A DNA stretch of 64,000 nt from Citreicoccus inhibens (GCF_019039035.1 NZ_JAHNZT010000015.1:1-64000), one strand, 5' to 3'; shown: positions 36,514 through 48,109, numbered from the stretch's first letter. Numbers and translations: made by a program. The notes: generated by a model not told the origin, from the letters alone.

Positions 36514-38226
36514 GTGCGCCTGTTCAAAGCCATTCTCCTCCTGATGTCGGTGGCGGCCATCGTCCCCACGATGATGGTGGGCTACCTCTCGGTCACCCAC
36601 ACGCGCGAGCTGCTCGTGCGCGACGCCCAGGAGCTGGCCCAGGAGCGCGTGAAGCAGCTGCGGCTCAAGGCCGAGAACTTCCTCGATGAGCCCGCGCAGT
36701 TGGTGATGGGGCTGGCCCGCGTGCCGGGCGGCTTCTTCGAGCTGCCGCGCGACGCCCAGCGCTCGCACCTCGCCGCGGTGCTGACCCAACGCGCGGAGGT
36801 GCTCGCCATCACCGCGTTCGGCGCGAACAAGCAGCGGCTGCCTGGGCTCCAGGCCTTCGCGGTGCACGACGTGTCCCCCAGCGCCGTGGCCGAACACGAG
36901 GAGCGCGCTCGCGCCCTGCTCGACACCGACCCCACGGACCTGCGCCTCTCCGACGTGGTGATGCCCGCGGGAGGGGGCGGGCCCGTGGTGACGCTGGCCT
37001 TCCCGGTGGGCGAGCCCATTCAGGGCTACATCGCCGCGGACATCACGCTCTCCAACCTGCGGCAGATGCTGGCGCAGGAGCGCGTGGGGAGCACGGGCTT
37101 CGCGTACCTGGCGGACCGCCATGGGCACCTCATCACGGGCGGTGGCGACCTGGGGCGCGTGGGCGATGACGTGTCCAAGCGCAGCCCGGTGGCGCACCTG
37201 CTGAAACAACTGGCGGGCTCGCCGGACACGGAGCTGTTCCACGTGGGCAACTTCGGCGAGGGCCGCGACGCGGTGGTGGCCGCGTACACGGTGCTGCCCG
37301 AGGCGGGCTGGGCCATCGTGTCCGAGCAGCCCGTGGAGCACGCGTACCGGCAAGTGGAGACCATGGAGCGCCGCATCCTCTTGGGCCTGGGCGGCGCGCT
37401 GGGCGTGGCGCTCGCGCTGGCGGCGGTGTTCTCGCGAACCCTCACGCGTCCGCTGAAGGGATTCATCGCCGGCGCGCTGGAGCTGGCGCACGGCAAGTTC
37501 GGCGTCGAGGTGGACATCCGCCAGAAGAACGAGCTGGGGGAGCTGGCCCAGACGTTCAACTACATGAGCAAGCAGCTCATGGCCTACGACCTGGAGAACC
37601 GCGGCCTCTACGAGAGCCTGGAGAAGGGCTACCTGGAGACCATCGTCGCGCTGGCCAACTCCATCGACTCGAAGGACGCGTACACGCGCGGTCACAGCCA
37701 GCGCGTGGGCGACGTGGCGGTGGAGATTGGCCGCGAGATGAGCCTGACGGAGCGCGAGCTGCGCCAGCTCCAGTACGGCGGCATCCTCCACGACATCGGT
37801 AAGATTGGCATCGTGGAGTCCATCCTCTGCAAGCAGTCGCGGCTGACGGACCAGGAGATGGCCATCATGCGCGAGCACCCGTCCATCGGTGACGCCATCA
37901 TCGGGCCGGTGAGCTTCCTGGGCGCGGTGCGCGCGTGCGTGCGGCACCACCACGAGCGCTGGGACGGCACTGGCTATCCCGACCGCATGAAGGGCGAGGA
38001 CATCCCGCTGCTCGCGCGCATCGTGGCGTGCGCGGACACCTTCGATGCGTGCACCTCCACGCGCCCGTACCAGAAGGCCATGCCGCTCGAGAAGGCCATG
38101 GAGATTCTCGACAACCTCAGCGGCGCCCAGTTGGATCCTCGGGTGGTGCTCGCGCTGCGGCGGGTGCTGGGGCAGAAGGGCGTCCGGCTGGAGGGACATC
38201 GACTGCCCGTCAAGCTGGCCTCATAG
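36514..38226 (+). CDS. Membrane sensor with Cache-like, HAMP and HD-GYP domains
   Basis: A 570-residue signalling protein. TM1 at about 8-28, a periplasmic dCache-type sensor, TM2 at about 288-308, a HAMP linker (LTRPLKGFIAGALELAHGKF), then an HD-GYP domain (about 375-560) with RGHSQRVGDVA, ILHDIGKIGI, RHHHERWDGTGYPD and ACADTFDA. The HD and GYP residues are intact, so it is likely an active cyclic-di-GMP (or cyclic GMP-AMP) phosphodiesterase. The GTG start at 36514 lies 21 nt after an envelope protein gene, which may supply its signal. Confidence 0.94.
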   Translation: MRLFKAILLLMSVAAIVPTMMVGYLSVTHTRELLVRDAQELAQERVKQLRLKAENFLDEPAQLVMGLARVPGGFFELPRDAQRSHLAAVLTQRAEVLAITAFGANKQRLPGLQAFAVHDVSPSAVAEHEERARALLDTDPTDLRLSDVVMPAGGGGPVVTLAFPVGEPIQGYIAADITLSNLRQMLAQERVGSTGFAYLADRHGHLITGGGDLGRVGDDVSKRSPVAHLLKQLAGSPDTELFHVGNFGEGRDAVVAAYTVLPEAGWAIVSEQPVEHAYRQVETMERRILLGLGGALGVALALAAVFSRTLTRPLKGFIAGALELAHGKFGVEVDIRQKNELGELAQTFNYMSKQLMAYDLENRGLYESLEKGYLETIVALANSIDSKDAYTRGHSQRVGDVAVEIGREMSLTERELRQLQYGGILHDIGKIGIVESILCKQSRLTDQEMAIMREHPSIGDAIIGPVSFLGAVRACVRHHHERWDGTGYPDRMKGEDIPLLARIVACADTFDACTSTRPYQKAMPLEKAMEILDNLSGAQLDPRVVLALRRVLGQKGVRLEGHRLPVKLAS

Positions 38227-38309
38227 CGGCCCCTCGGGCTTGCCCCCCACCAGAGCCGGAAGGATGGTAGGGAGGGCTCCTCGCTGTCGAGACTTCGGAA
38301 GGTGGACCG

Positions 38310-38651
38310 TTGAGCAGCTTTTGGGATCGCATCAAGCCCGCCCCCAAGCCCGTCACCGCCACGGACGCCCGGCTGTCGCCGGATGCCCAGCGCCTGACGC
38401 TCACCTGGGATGACGGAGTGCAGACGACCGCCACCGCGCAGGTGCTGCGTCAGCAGTGCCCCTGCGCCGCGTGCGTGGACGAGTGGACGAACAAACGCAC
38501 GCTGGACCCGGCGAAGGTGCCAGCGGACCTGCGCGTGTTGCAAGTGCAACCGGTGGGCAACTACGCGCTGGCCTTCGTCTTCAGCGACCAGCACAACACC
38601 GGCATCTATCCCTGGAAGCACCTGCGCGACATCACCCAGCCCCAGGGCTGA
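38310..38651 (+). CDS. DUF971 family protein
   Basis: A 113-residue protein of the family also found at the N-terminus of gamma-butyrobetaine hydroxylases. Recognised by LTLTWDDG ... CPCAACVDEWTNKR ... LQPVGNYALAFVFSDQHNTGIYPWKHL. The paired cysteines (CPCAAC) suggest a metal or iron-sulfur link. Start is TTG at 38310 with GGAAGG upstream; no ATG is available in frame. Function unknown. Confidence 0.85.
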   Translation: MSSFWDRIKPAPKPVTATDARLSPDAQRLTLTWDDGVQTTATAQVLRQQCPCAACVDEWTNKRTLDPAKVPADLRVLQVQPVGNYALAFVFSDQHNTGIYPWKHLRDITQPQG

Positions 38652-38671
38652 CGCGCCTCGGAGTGCCTCGC

Positions 38672-39436
38672 GTGACGCCTAGGAATCGGCCGCCCTCGCC
38701 TCCTCCTCACGCAGCTCACGACGACGCGCCGGGCACCTCGCCCCACGCGGAGGACGGCGAACCCGCGTGGGAGCCCTTGCCGGGAGGCCCCGCGTTGAGC
38801 GCGAGCGGTGCGCTGCTGCGCCCCTGCGCGCACTGCGGCGCCGCGCGTGACTCCGACGAGGGGCCGTGTGCTCGCTGCGGCGCGAGGCCTCACGCGGCAG
38901 CGTTCGCGCTGAAGTCCGCCGCCTCCGCGCCCCTGCCTCCTCCGCCCGCCGAAGAGCCCTTGCTGCTCGCGGAGGACCACCGGGCGGCTCGGACGGATTC
39001 GGCGGAACCCAGCGTGCTCGACACGCCGGGGGGCGCGCTGGAGCTGGAGGCCCGGGCGCCTCGTCCCGAGAGCACGTGGGACGTGGACCCGACCGCACCC
39101 GCGCGGGCACGGCGCCGCTGGGGTGGGCTCGTCATCGCGGTCTGCATCGCCGCGCTGCTCGCGGGGGCGGGCGTGTGGCTCTGGTCCCAGCTCCACCTGC
39201 AGGTGGAGCGGGCCCTGCGAGGCGGCGGCAACCCCATGCTGACCATCCGCAGCGAGCCGGACGGCGCCACCGTGCTGGTGGATGGCGTGTCCGTGGGCAC
39301 GACGCCGCTCATGATGGACAACGTCTACCCGGACCACCCCATCCCCGTGCAGCTCAAGCTCAAGGGGTACCGCACATGGAAGGGGACGTTCACGGGCGCG
39401 GAGCCGGTGGACCTCAACGTCCGGCTCCAGCGCTGA
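38672..39436 (+). CDS. Zinc-ribbon, single-pass membrane protein with PEGA domain
   Basis: A 254-residue protein. Cytoplasmic zinc ribbon at about 47-70 (CAHCGAA ... CARCGA), a Pro/Ala-rich linker, one membrane segment (about 150-170, GLVIAVCIAALLAGAGVWLW), then a PEGA domain (about 188-250; LTIRSEPDGATVLVDGVSVGTTPL), a small beta fold common in bacterial surface or kinase-linked proteins. Start is GTG at 38672 with GGAG eight bases before it. Its stop is 7 nt from that of sspB on the other strand. Role unknown. Confidence 0.83.
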   Translation: MTPRNRPPSPPPHAAHDDAPGTSPHAEDGEPAWEPLPGGPALSASGALLRPCAHCGAARDSDEGPCARCGARPHAAAFALKSAASAPLPPPPAEEPLLLAEDHRAARTDSAEPSVLDTPGGALELEARAPRPESTWDVDPTAPARARRRWGGLVIAVCIAALLAGAGVWLWSQLHLQVERALRGGGNPMLTIRSEPDGATVLVDGVSVGTTPLMMDNVYPDHPIPVQLKLKGYRTWKGTFTGAEPVDLNVRLQR

Positions 39437-39443
39437 GCCCAGG

Positions 39444-39959
39444 CTACTTCACGACGCGCAGGTGACCGCGGCGCGGCGTGGGCGGCTCGTCGCGAGGCCC
39501 TTCGGGAGTCACAGGGCTCACGGGGGGCTCTTCGGTCCGCTCGCTCGACACGTCGCGGAGGAACGGGCGCGGGCGCTCGGAGGCCACGGGCACCGGCACG
39601 GGCATGGGGGGGCGCGCGGCCGTCATGGGCGGCTGCGCGAAGAGTTCGGGCGGGAGGTCGTCGGGGTACAGCCACGACTCGCGCGTCACGTGGCTGGAGA
39701 TCTCGAACAGCGCGGACCAGGGGACCGCCACGGTGAAGCGCGACCCCGCGAAGCTGAGCGTGGAGCGGATGCCCCACTCTCCCACCGCGAGGTCCGGCGG
39801 GTCGAAGCGGTAGGAGAGGTTGAGCCGCACGTCGGCCTCGCCTCTCAGCGACGGGGGCACGAGCACGCCGGGACGGCGCGCGTCCAGGCGGATCATCACC
39901 ATCCCCTGGTCGAGCGCGGCCAGCAGCCGCTCCTTCTTGTCGAGAACCTTCTTGTCCAT
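39444..39959 (-). CDS. sspB: SspB-like ClpXP adaptor
   Basis: A 171-residue protein. Residues 1-95 match the SspB fold that binds the ssrA tag: MIRLDARRPGVLVPPSL, LNLSYRFDPPDL, IRSTLSFAGSRFTVAVPWSALF. The last 70 residues are Pro/Arg-rich and end in GHLRVVK, like the ClpX-binding tail of E. coli SspB (short hydrophobic-basic C-terminus). It lies 37 nt downstream of smpB in the same operon. It should deliver tmRNA-tagged proteins to ClpXP. Confidence 0.85.
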   Translation of the reverse strand: MDKKVLDKKERLLAALDQGMVMIRLDARRPGVLVPPSLRGEADVRLNLSYRFDPPDLAVGEWGIRSTLSFAGSRFTVAVPWSALFEISSHVTRESWLYPDDLPPELFAQPPMTAARPPMPVPVPVASERPRPFLRDVSSERTEEPPVSPVTPEGPRDEPPTPRRGHLRVVK

Positions 39960-39996
39960 CCGGCTTGTTCGGCGGGAAGTATTTCGGGCGCGTGAT

Positions 39997-40482
39997 TCAC
40001 CGTCGGCGCATGGCCCGATCCAACTCCCGCTTCGTCTCCCGTTCCTTGATGTCCTGCCGCCGGTCGTCGTGCGTCTTGCCACGACACAGACCGAGCTCCA
40101 CCTTGGCGCGCCCCTTCTTGAAGTACAGCACAAGCGGGATGATGGAATAACCGCGCTCGCGCACCTTCGCCGTCCAGCGATCGATCTCCGCGCGGTGCAT
40201 CAGCACCTTGCGGCCTCGCGTGGGCAGGTGGTCGAAGACGCTGGCCGCCTTGTAGGAGCCGATGTGGGCGTTGAGCAGGAACAGCTCGGCGCCCTTCGGC
40301 AGTGCATAGGCGTCCGCCAGACTGGCCGTCCCGTCTCGGAGCGCCTTCACCTCGCTCCCGGTCAGCTCCAGCCCGGCCTCCACCTTTTCGTCCACGGTGT
40401 AGTCGAAGCGCGCACGCCGATTCTCGGCGATGATCTTCACCCCGGGCTCGCTGCCCAGCCCCTTCGACTTTCCACCCGCCAT
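39997..40482 (-). CDS. smpB: SsrA-binding protein SmpB
   Basis: A 161-residue partner of tmRNA. Signature stretches: IIAENRRARFDYTVDEKVEAGLELTGSEVKALRDG, FLLNAHIGSY, ERGYSIIPLVLYFKKGRAKVELGLCRGK, and the basic C-terminal tail needed to enter the mRNA channel. Start MAGGKSKGLG at 40482, 16 nt after the panC stop. Its RNA (ssrA) is at 1156-1515 in this window and the ClpX adaptor SspB follows. Confidence 0.97.
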   Translation of the reverse strand: MAGGKSKGLGSEPGVKIIAENRRARFDYTVDEKVEAGLELTGSEVKALRDGTASLADAYALPKGAELFLLNAHIGSYKAASVFDHLPTRGRKVLMHRAEIDRWTAKVRERGYSIIPLVLYFKKGRAKVELGLCRGKTHDDRRQDIKERETKRELDRAMRRR

Positions 40483-40498
40483 ACCTTGCTCGCGTCTC

Positions 40499-41353
40499 CT
40501 ATCCGCCCAGGGGCATGTTGTCGATGAGCCGCGTGGCGCCACTGAAGGCGGCCACCAGCACGCGCGCCGCCTGGCCCGGCGCGACCGTGGACAGGGGCAC
40601 CAGCCGCTCCGCGTCCATCACTTCCACATAGTCTTCTCGAAGGTCCGCCGCTCGCAGCTCGCGACGGACGGCCTCCACCAGCGCCGGGGCTTCGTGTGTC
40701 CCCGAGGCGTAGAGGGCCTGGGCCGCCCGGAGTCCCCGGGACAGGGCCAGGGCCCGCTGCCGCTGCTCGGCGGACAAGTAGGCGTTCCGGCTGCTCATGG
40801 CCAGTCCATCCGCCTCGCGCACCGTCGGCATCCCGACGATGTCCACATCCAGGTACAGGTCGCGGTTGAGCGCCTTGATGACCTGGAGCTGCTGGTAGTC
40901 CTTCTCGCCGAACAGGGCCACCTGGGGGCGGAACAGGGTGAACAGGCGCGCGACGATGGTCGCCACGCCGCGGAAGTGTCCCGGACGCCGGGCGCCGCAC
41001 AGCCCCTGGCTGACGTCCGTCACCTCCACGTAGGTCTGGTAGCCCGGCGGATACATCTCGCCGGGCTCCGGGGCGAAGACGGCCTCCACGCCCGCACTGG
41101 CGCAGCGGCCCAGGTCTCCATCGAAGTCACGCGGGTAGCGGCTCAGGTCCTCGTTGGGACCGAACTGCGTCGGGTTGACGAAGATGGAGGTGGCCACCAC
41201 GTCCGCGCGCCGGCGTCCCTCGCGCATCAGGGACAGATGGCCCTCGTGCAAGTAGCCCATGGTGGGGACCAGGGCGATGCGACGGCCCTCGCGGTGGTGA
41301 GCGGCGGCCCACGACTTCACCTCCGCCACGGTGCGCAGGACGATGGGGGCCAT
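40499..41353 (-). CDS. panC: Pantothenate synthetase
   Basis: A 284-residue enzyme that joins pantoate and beta-alanine using ATP, the last step of pantothenate synthesis. Motifs: PTMGYLHEGHLSLM (HxGH nucleotide-binding), SIFVNPTQFGPNEDLSRYPR, GEKDYQQL and SSRNAYLS. It starts 2 nt after the panB stop and is in one operon with panB, smpB and sspB. Confidence 0.97.
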   Translation of the reverse strand: MAPIVLRTVAEVKSWAAAHHREGRRIALVPTMGYLHEGHLSLMREGRRRADVVATSIFVNPTQFGPNEDLSRYPRDFDGDLGRCASAGVEAVFAPEPGEMYPPGYQTYVEVTDVSQGLCGARRPGHFRGVATIVARLFTLFRPQVALFGEKDYQQLQVIKALNRDLYLDVDIVGMPTVREADGLAMSSRNAYLSAEQRQRALALSRGLRAAQALYASGTHEAPALVEAVRRELRAADLREDYVEVMDAERLVPLSTVAPGQAARVLVAAFSGATRLIDNMPLGG

Positions 41354-41355
41354 GG

Positions 41356-42267
41356 TTAGACCGGCGCCCCGTAGATGGGCCCGACCTTCTCGCCCGAGCC
41401 TTCCGCCGTCTCCTCGACGCTCGTGTTGCCAGGGAGACTGGCGACGAGGCGGATGTTCTTGCTCGCCTTGAACGAGTGCTCCTCATCCGGGAACGTGCCC
41501 TGACGCACCTCGGAGAAGAACGTGCCCGTGGCCTCGGTGATGGCGCCGTACAGGTTGGCGAAGCGCTTGACGAACTTGGGCTTGAAGTCCGGGTTCATGC
41601 CCAACAGGTCGTAGCAAACGAGCACCTGACCATCGCAGTAGCGACCCGCGCCAATGCCGATGACCGGAATCTTCAGGCTCTGGGTGATGGTGCGCGCGAC
41701 TTCCAGGGGCACGCCCTCCAGCACCAGCGAGTAGGCACCGGCCTCCTCTAGCGCGAGCGCGTCCTCCAGCAGCTTGCGCGCGGTGTCCTCGTCACGGCCC
41801 TGGACGACATAGCCGCCCATGCGGTGCACGGACTGCGGCGTGAGCCCCAGGTGGCCCATGACGGGGATGCTGGCCCGGACGATGGCTCGCACGGTGTCGG
41901 CGAACTCGGCGCCGCCCTCCAGCTTGATGCTGCCCACGCCGCCTTCCGACACCAGCCGCCCGGCGTTGCGCACCGCTTCCTGCGGCGACACCTGGTAGCT
42001 CATGAACGGGAGATCGCCCACCACGTGGGCCCGGCGCGCACCGCGGGACACCGCCGCGCAGTGGTACACCATCTGGTCCATGGTGACGGGCAGCGTGGAG
42101 TCGTGCCCTTGAATGACCATGCCCAGCGAGTCACCGACGAGCAGCACGTCCGCGCCGGCATCGTCGAGGATGTGGGCGAAGGTGGCGTCGTATGCGGTGA
42201 CCATGCAGATCTTCTGACCGATCTGCTTGAGGCGCTTCAGCGTGTGGATGGTGACCTTGTCCTTCAT
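41356..42267 (-). CDS. panB: 3-methyl-2-oxobutanoate hydroxymethyltransferase
   Basis: A 303-residue enzyme that makes ketopantoate from alpha-ketoisovalerate and methylene-tetrahydrofolate. Motifs: [29 protein letters not shown] (metal-binding Asp), [17 protein letters not shown] (catalytic region), and [15 protein letters not shown] textbook AGGAGGTGAACC ribosome-binding site precedes the ATG. First gene of panB-panC-smpB-sspB. C-terminus is about 30 residues longer than the E. coli enzyme. Confidence 0.97.
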   Translation of the reverse strand: MKDKVTIHTLKRLKQIGQKICMVTAYDATFAHILDDAGADVLLVGDSLGMVIQGHDSTLPVTMDQMVYHCAAVSRGARRAHVVGDLPFMSYQVSPQEAVRNAGRLVSEGGVGSIKLEGGAEFADTVRAIVRASIPVMGHLGLTPQSVHRMGGYVVQGRDEDTARKLLEDALALEEAGAYSLVLEGVPLEVARTITQSLKIPVIGIGAGRYCDGQVLVCYDLLGMNPDFKPKFVKRFANLYGAITEATGTFFSEVRQGTFPDEEHSFKASKNIRLVASLPGNTSVEETAEGSGEKVGPIYGAPV

Positions 42268-42439
42268 GGTTCACCTCCTGTGGATGTAGCGGGTGGGTTG
42301 AGTTGCGCGCGGACCGTCCGCTTCTCACCGTCCCCATTCGGGGATCGCCGGAAACATGGGTGCCGCGTCCGCCACTCTAACGCCCTCGGGCCTCGCGTGG
42401 GGCCCGGAGTCGAGCAAGCATCCAGACGGGCGTTTGTTC

Positions 42440-43084
42440 TCAGCCTCGCCTTGACGGTTGCGGCAGATAGTGCTGGGTGCCCGTGCGCGCGTTCTCGATG
42501 GCCTTCAGCAGGTCTTCGCGGTCTGGCTCGTGGTTCACGAAGTCAATGTCCGACGTGTTCACCACCAAGAGCGGCGTCTCCGTGTAGTGGGAGAAGAAGT
42601 CGTTGTAGGAGTGGGTCAACGACTCCAGGTAGCCCGCGTCGAACTTCCGCTCGAACTCGCGCCCGCGCTTCTTGATGCGCTGCAGGAGCACGTCCAGGCG
42701 AGCCTGGAGGTAGATGACGAGATCCGGCTTGGTCACCCGAGGCCCGAGTGCCTCGAAGACGCGGTCGTAGAGCCCCAGCTCATCCGACGCCAACGTGAGG
42801 TTGGCGAAGATGCGGTCCTTGGCGAACAGGTAGTCGCTGATGGTGACCGAGCGAAACAGGTCCTGTTGAAACAGCTCCTGTTGCTGACGGAAGCGCGAGA
42901 GCAGGAAGAAGATCTGCGTCTGGAACGCGAACTTCTGACGGTCCGCGTAGAAGCTCGACAGGAAGGGGTTCTCCTCCACCACCTCGAGGATGCGCCGTCC
43001 ACCGAGGCGCTCCGTGAGGATGTTGGCGAGACTCGTCTTCCCCACGCCGATGGGGCCTTCGACGACGATGTAGCGGTAGTCCAT
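42440..43084 (-). CDS. Deoxynucleoside kinase
   Basis: A 214-residue kinase of the dNK/dGK family. P-loop GPIGVGKTSL near residues 10-19, EENPFLSSFYAD, and TISDYLFAKDRIFA (the DRS-type segment), with the lid RIKKRGREFERK. It phosphorylates a purine or pyrimidine deoxynucleoside; the specificity is not clear. The start MDYRYIVVEG at 43084 matches the family; the longer frame to 43162 does not. Separated from panB by 172 nt. Confidence 0.9.
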   Translation of the reverse strand: MDYRYIVVEGPIGVGKTSLANILTERLGGRRILEVVEENPFLSSFYADRQKFAFQTQIFFLLSRFRQQQELFQQDLFRSVTISDYLFAKDRIFANLTLASDELGLYDRVFEALGPRVTKPDLVIYLQARLDVLLQRIKKRGREFERKFDAGYLESLTHSYNDFFSHYTETPLLVVNTSDIDFVNHEPDREDLLKAIENARTGTQHYLPQPSRRG

Positions 43085-43183
43085 CGGCCGAGGCCTCCCG
43101 ACCCCGGTGGTGACACACGAGCGAGGGGCGGATAACACAACATGGTCGCGCGCGACCGGCAATTTTCACCGGCTCGCGCGGCC

Positions 43184-43213
43184 TTGACGCTGATGGAGCG
43201 CATCCCCTACGGT
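43184..43213 (+). promoter_or_regulatory. Candidate promoter
   Basis: TTGACG (43184-43189), 18-nt spacer, TACGGT (43208-43213), upstream of the small gene at 43255; transcription would start near 43220. The pattern TTGAC(C/G) with TA-N3-T resembles the candidates at ssrA and the PP2C gene. Confidence 0.4.
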
Positions 43214-43254
43214 CGCCCGCCACTTTCCACGTCACGCGAAGGGTGCTCGGCTCG

Positions 43255-43524
43255 ATGAGCGGCAGGCAGCGGGTGAAGACAGTGGTGCGACTGGAGGAGC
43301 GCAAGGAAGCCCTCGCGCCCAAGGCACCCTCACCCGCCGAGGTGGACCCGCTCTACGGCGTGGCGCTGCTCAAGGTGGCCTTCGAGCTGAAGCGCCGCCC
43401 CGAGGGCACCGTGGATGAAGTGCTGAGCGCGGTGCTCGCGCGCATGCGTCTGCCCGAGGCCGAGTTCCGCGCCTATCTGGAGCAGCAGGGCGGCCTGCTC
43501 GCGACGCTGGGCCCCAAGCGCTGA
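43255..43524 (+). CDS. Small hypothetical protein
   Basis: An 89-residue basic-then-helical protein: a Lys/Arg-rich start (MSGRQRVKTVVRLEERKE) and a helical body (YGVALLKVAFELKRRPEGT ... VLARMRLPEAEFRAYL). ATG 43255 has GAAGGG 11 nt upstream; a GTG at 43243 is also possible. No family recognised. It is divergent from the deoxynucleoside kinase and convergent with rsmA. Confidence 0.65.
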   Translation: MSGRQRVKTVVRLEERKEALAPKAPSPAEVDPLYGVALLKVAFELKRRPEGTVDEVLSAVLARMRLPEAEFRAYLEQQGGLLATLGPKR

Positions 43525-43543
43525 GCCCAGCACCGCGCGCTGT

Positions 43544-44374
43544 TCACTTCGTCACAGGCCCCAGCGCACGCTCGATCGCCGCGAACTCCTCCGGCGACAA
43601 CGTCTCCGCGCGGCGCGTGCCATCCACGCCCGCGGTCGCCAGCGCGGCGACGAGCTGCTCGGGCGAGGCGAGCTCCGAGTCCGACTTCAGCGAGTTGAGC
43701 AGCGTCTTGCGCCGGTGCGCGAAGGCCGACTTCACCAGCCGCGTGAAGCGCGCGTCATCCGTGATGGGCGCGCGCGGCGCGGCAAGCCGCGTGAGGCGCA
43801 GCACGGCCGAGTCCACCTTCGGCGGCGGGTGGAAGCGCCACGCCTCCAACGTGAGCACCTGCTCCGCCTGGAAGTGCAGGCCGAGCAGCACGGTGAGCAG
43901 CCCGTAGTCGCGGTTGCCCGGCTCGGCGGCCAGGCGCTCCACCACTTCCTTCTGGAGGGTGAAGACCGCCCGCGTCACGTGGGTGCGCTGGGCCAGCACC
44001 TGGAAGAGGATGGAGCTGGAGAGGTGGTACGGCAGGTTGCCAGCCACCGCCACCTCGGGCACTCCGGCCACCTGGGCGAAGTCCACGTCCGCGGCGTTGC
44101 CCGCCACGACCTTCACGCCCGGGATGGCCTCCTTCTCCAGCACGGCAATCATGTCGCGGTCGCGCTCCACCGCGGTGACGCGCGCGCCCGTGGCGGCGAG
44201 GAAGCGCGTCAGGTGCCCGAGGCCGGGGCCCAGCTCCACCACGGGCTCGCCCTCGCGCAACGCGAGCGCGTCCGCGATGTCCTGGAGGGCCTCCTCGTCC
44301 CCGAGGAAGTTCTGCCCCCAGCTGTGCTTGGGACGCAGGCCATGGCGCTTGAGGATGTCTCGCGGCGATTCCAC
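43544..44374 (-). CDS. rsmA: 16S rRNA (adenine(1518)-N(6)/adenine(1519)-N(6))-dimethyltransferase
   Basis: A 276-residue enzyme (KsgA) that dimethylates two adjacent adenines near the 3' end of 16S rRNA. Motifs: LRPKHSWGQNFLGDEEALQDIA, VVELGPGLGHLT (SAM site), VERDRDM and NLPYHLSSSILF (catalytic NLPY). Start is GTG at 44374, 20 nt after the tsaD stop, with AGGGGA upstream. Same-strand neighbour of tsaD, another RNA-modification gene. Confidence 0.96.
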   Translation of the reverse strand: MESPRDILKRHGLRPKHSWGQNFLGDEEALQDIADALALREGEPVVELGPGLGHLTRFLAATGARVTAVERDRDMIAVLEKEAIPGVKVVAGNAADVDFAQVAGVPEVAVAGNLPYHLSSSILFQVLAQRTHVTRAVFTLQKEVVERLAAEPGNRDYGLLTVLLGLHFQAEQVLTLEAWRFHPPPKVDSAVLRLTRLAAPRAPITDDARFTRLVKSAFAHRRKTLLNSLKSDSELASPEQLVAALATAGVDGTRRAETLSPEEFAAIERALGPVTK

Positions 44375-44394
44375 TCGGTGTCCCCTGCTCTCTC

Positions 44395-45390
44395 TCACAT
44401 GCGCCAGGCGGGGTCTGCCGCCAGGCGGAAGTCGCCGCGCAGACCGCGGCGCCACGCCTCATACCCCGCGACGGCGATCATCGCGCCATTGTCCGTGCAC
44501 AACCGCACCGGCGGCAGGTACATGCGCAGGCCCCGCTCCTCGGCGCGCTGCTGACAGAGCGCGCGGAGCCGGGAGTTGGCCGCCACGCCGCCGCACAGCA
44601 CCAGGCGCTGGTGGCCCAGCCGCCGCGCGGCCGCGACGAGCTTCTTCGACAGCACGTCCGCCACCGCCTCCTGGAAGGACGCGCACAGGTCCGACAGCGC
44701 CTGCCCCTCCGGGACGCCGTGCTTGCGCACGTGGTGCAGCACCGCCGTCTTCAACCCCGAGAACGACACGTCGAAGTTGTCGCCCGGCAGCGCGCGCGGG
44801 AAGCGGATGGCCTCGGGGTTGCCACGCTGGGCGAGTTCATCAATCGGCTGTCCTCCCGGGTACGGCAGGCCCAGGATGCGCGCCGTCTTGTCGTAGGCCT
44901 CGCCCGCGGCGTCATCGCGGGTGCTGCCCACCAGCCGATAGCGCCCGAAGTCCTGCACCTCGTAGAGGCTGGAGTGGCCTCCAGAGACCACGAGCCCCAG
45001 GAAGGGCGGCTCGGGCGCATCCTCCAGCAGCCGGATGGCCAAGAGGTGGCCCTCCAGGTGGTTGGCGCCCACGAACGGCTTGCCCGTGGCGAGGCTCAGC
45101 CCCTTGGCGACCTGGAGCCCCACCAGCAGCGCGCCGATGAGCCCCGGCCCCGACGTCACCGAGATGAGGTCGATGTCCGACAGCGTCTTCCCGGCGCGCG
45201 TGAGGGCCTCGTGCACCACGGGCATGACCTGCACGATGTGGTTGCGGCTGGCCAGCTCGGGCACCACCCCGCCCCACCGACGGTGGATGTCCACCTGGGT
45301 GGAGACGACGTCGGACAGCGCGCGCCGGCCGTCCTCGACGACAGCGGCCGCCGTCTCGTCGCAAGAGGTTTCCAGACCGAGGATGAGCAC
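44395..45390 (-). CDS. tsaD: tRNA N6-threonylcarbamoyladenosine transferase
   Basis: A 331-residue member of the Kae1/TsaD family, which transfers threonylcarbamoyl to A37 of ANN-decoding tRNAs. LGLETSCDETAAAVV at the start, metal ligands in NHLEGHLLA, GLVVSGGHSSLYEV, DKTARILGLPYPGG, and CTDNGAMIAVAG near the end. Length and motifs are typical. Between the response-regulator protein gene and rsmA. Confidence 0.96.
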   Translation of the reverse strand: MLILGLETSCDETAAAVVEDGRRALSDVVSTQVDIHRRWGGVVPELASRNHIVQVMPVVHEALTRAGKTLSDIDLISVTSGPGLIGALLVGLQVAKGLSLATGKPFVGANHLEGHLLAIRLLEDAPEPPFLGLVVSGGHSSLYEVQDFGRYRLVGSTRDDAAGEAYDKTARILGLPYPGGQPIDELAQRGNPEAIRFPRALPGDNFDVSFSGLKTAVLHHVRKHGVPEGQALSDLCASFQEAVADVLSKKLVAAARRLGHQRLVLCGGVAANSRLRALCQQRAEERGLRMYLPPVRLCTDNGAMIAVAGYEAWRRGLRGDFRLAADPAWRM

Positions 45391-45429
45391 GATGACTCCA
45401 GGAAGGACGGGAGGAGAGCGGCCGGCCGC

Positions 45430-48027
<2,598 letters not shown>

Positions 48028-48079
48028 GTTGCTTGCCTTTCAATGCGGAGGGCCGGAGTAGGACGGGGAGACCGGGCGG

Positions 48080-48109
48080 AGCATCGGACCCGGTTTCAAG
48101 GTGTGTCAA
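48080..48109 (-). promoter_or_regulatory. Candidate promoter of the response-regulator gene
   Basis: On the minus strand TTGACA (complement of 48104-48109, perfect -35), an 18-nt spacer and GATGCT (complement of 48080-48085). Start near 48073, leader of about 46 nt. The -10 is weak. Confidence 0.4.
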
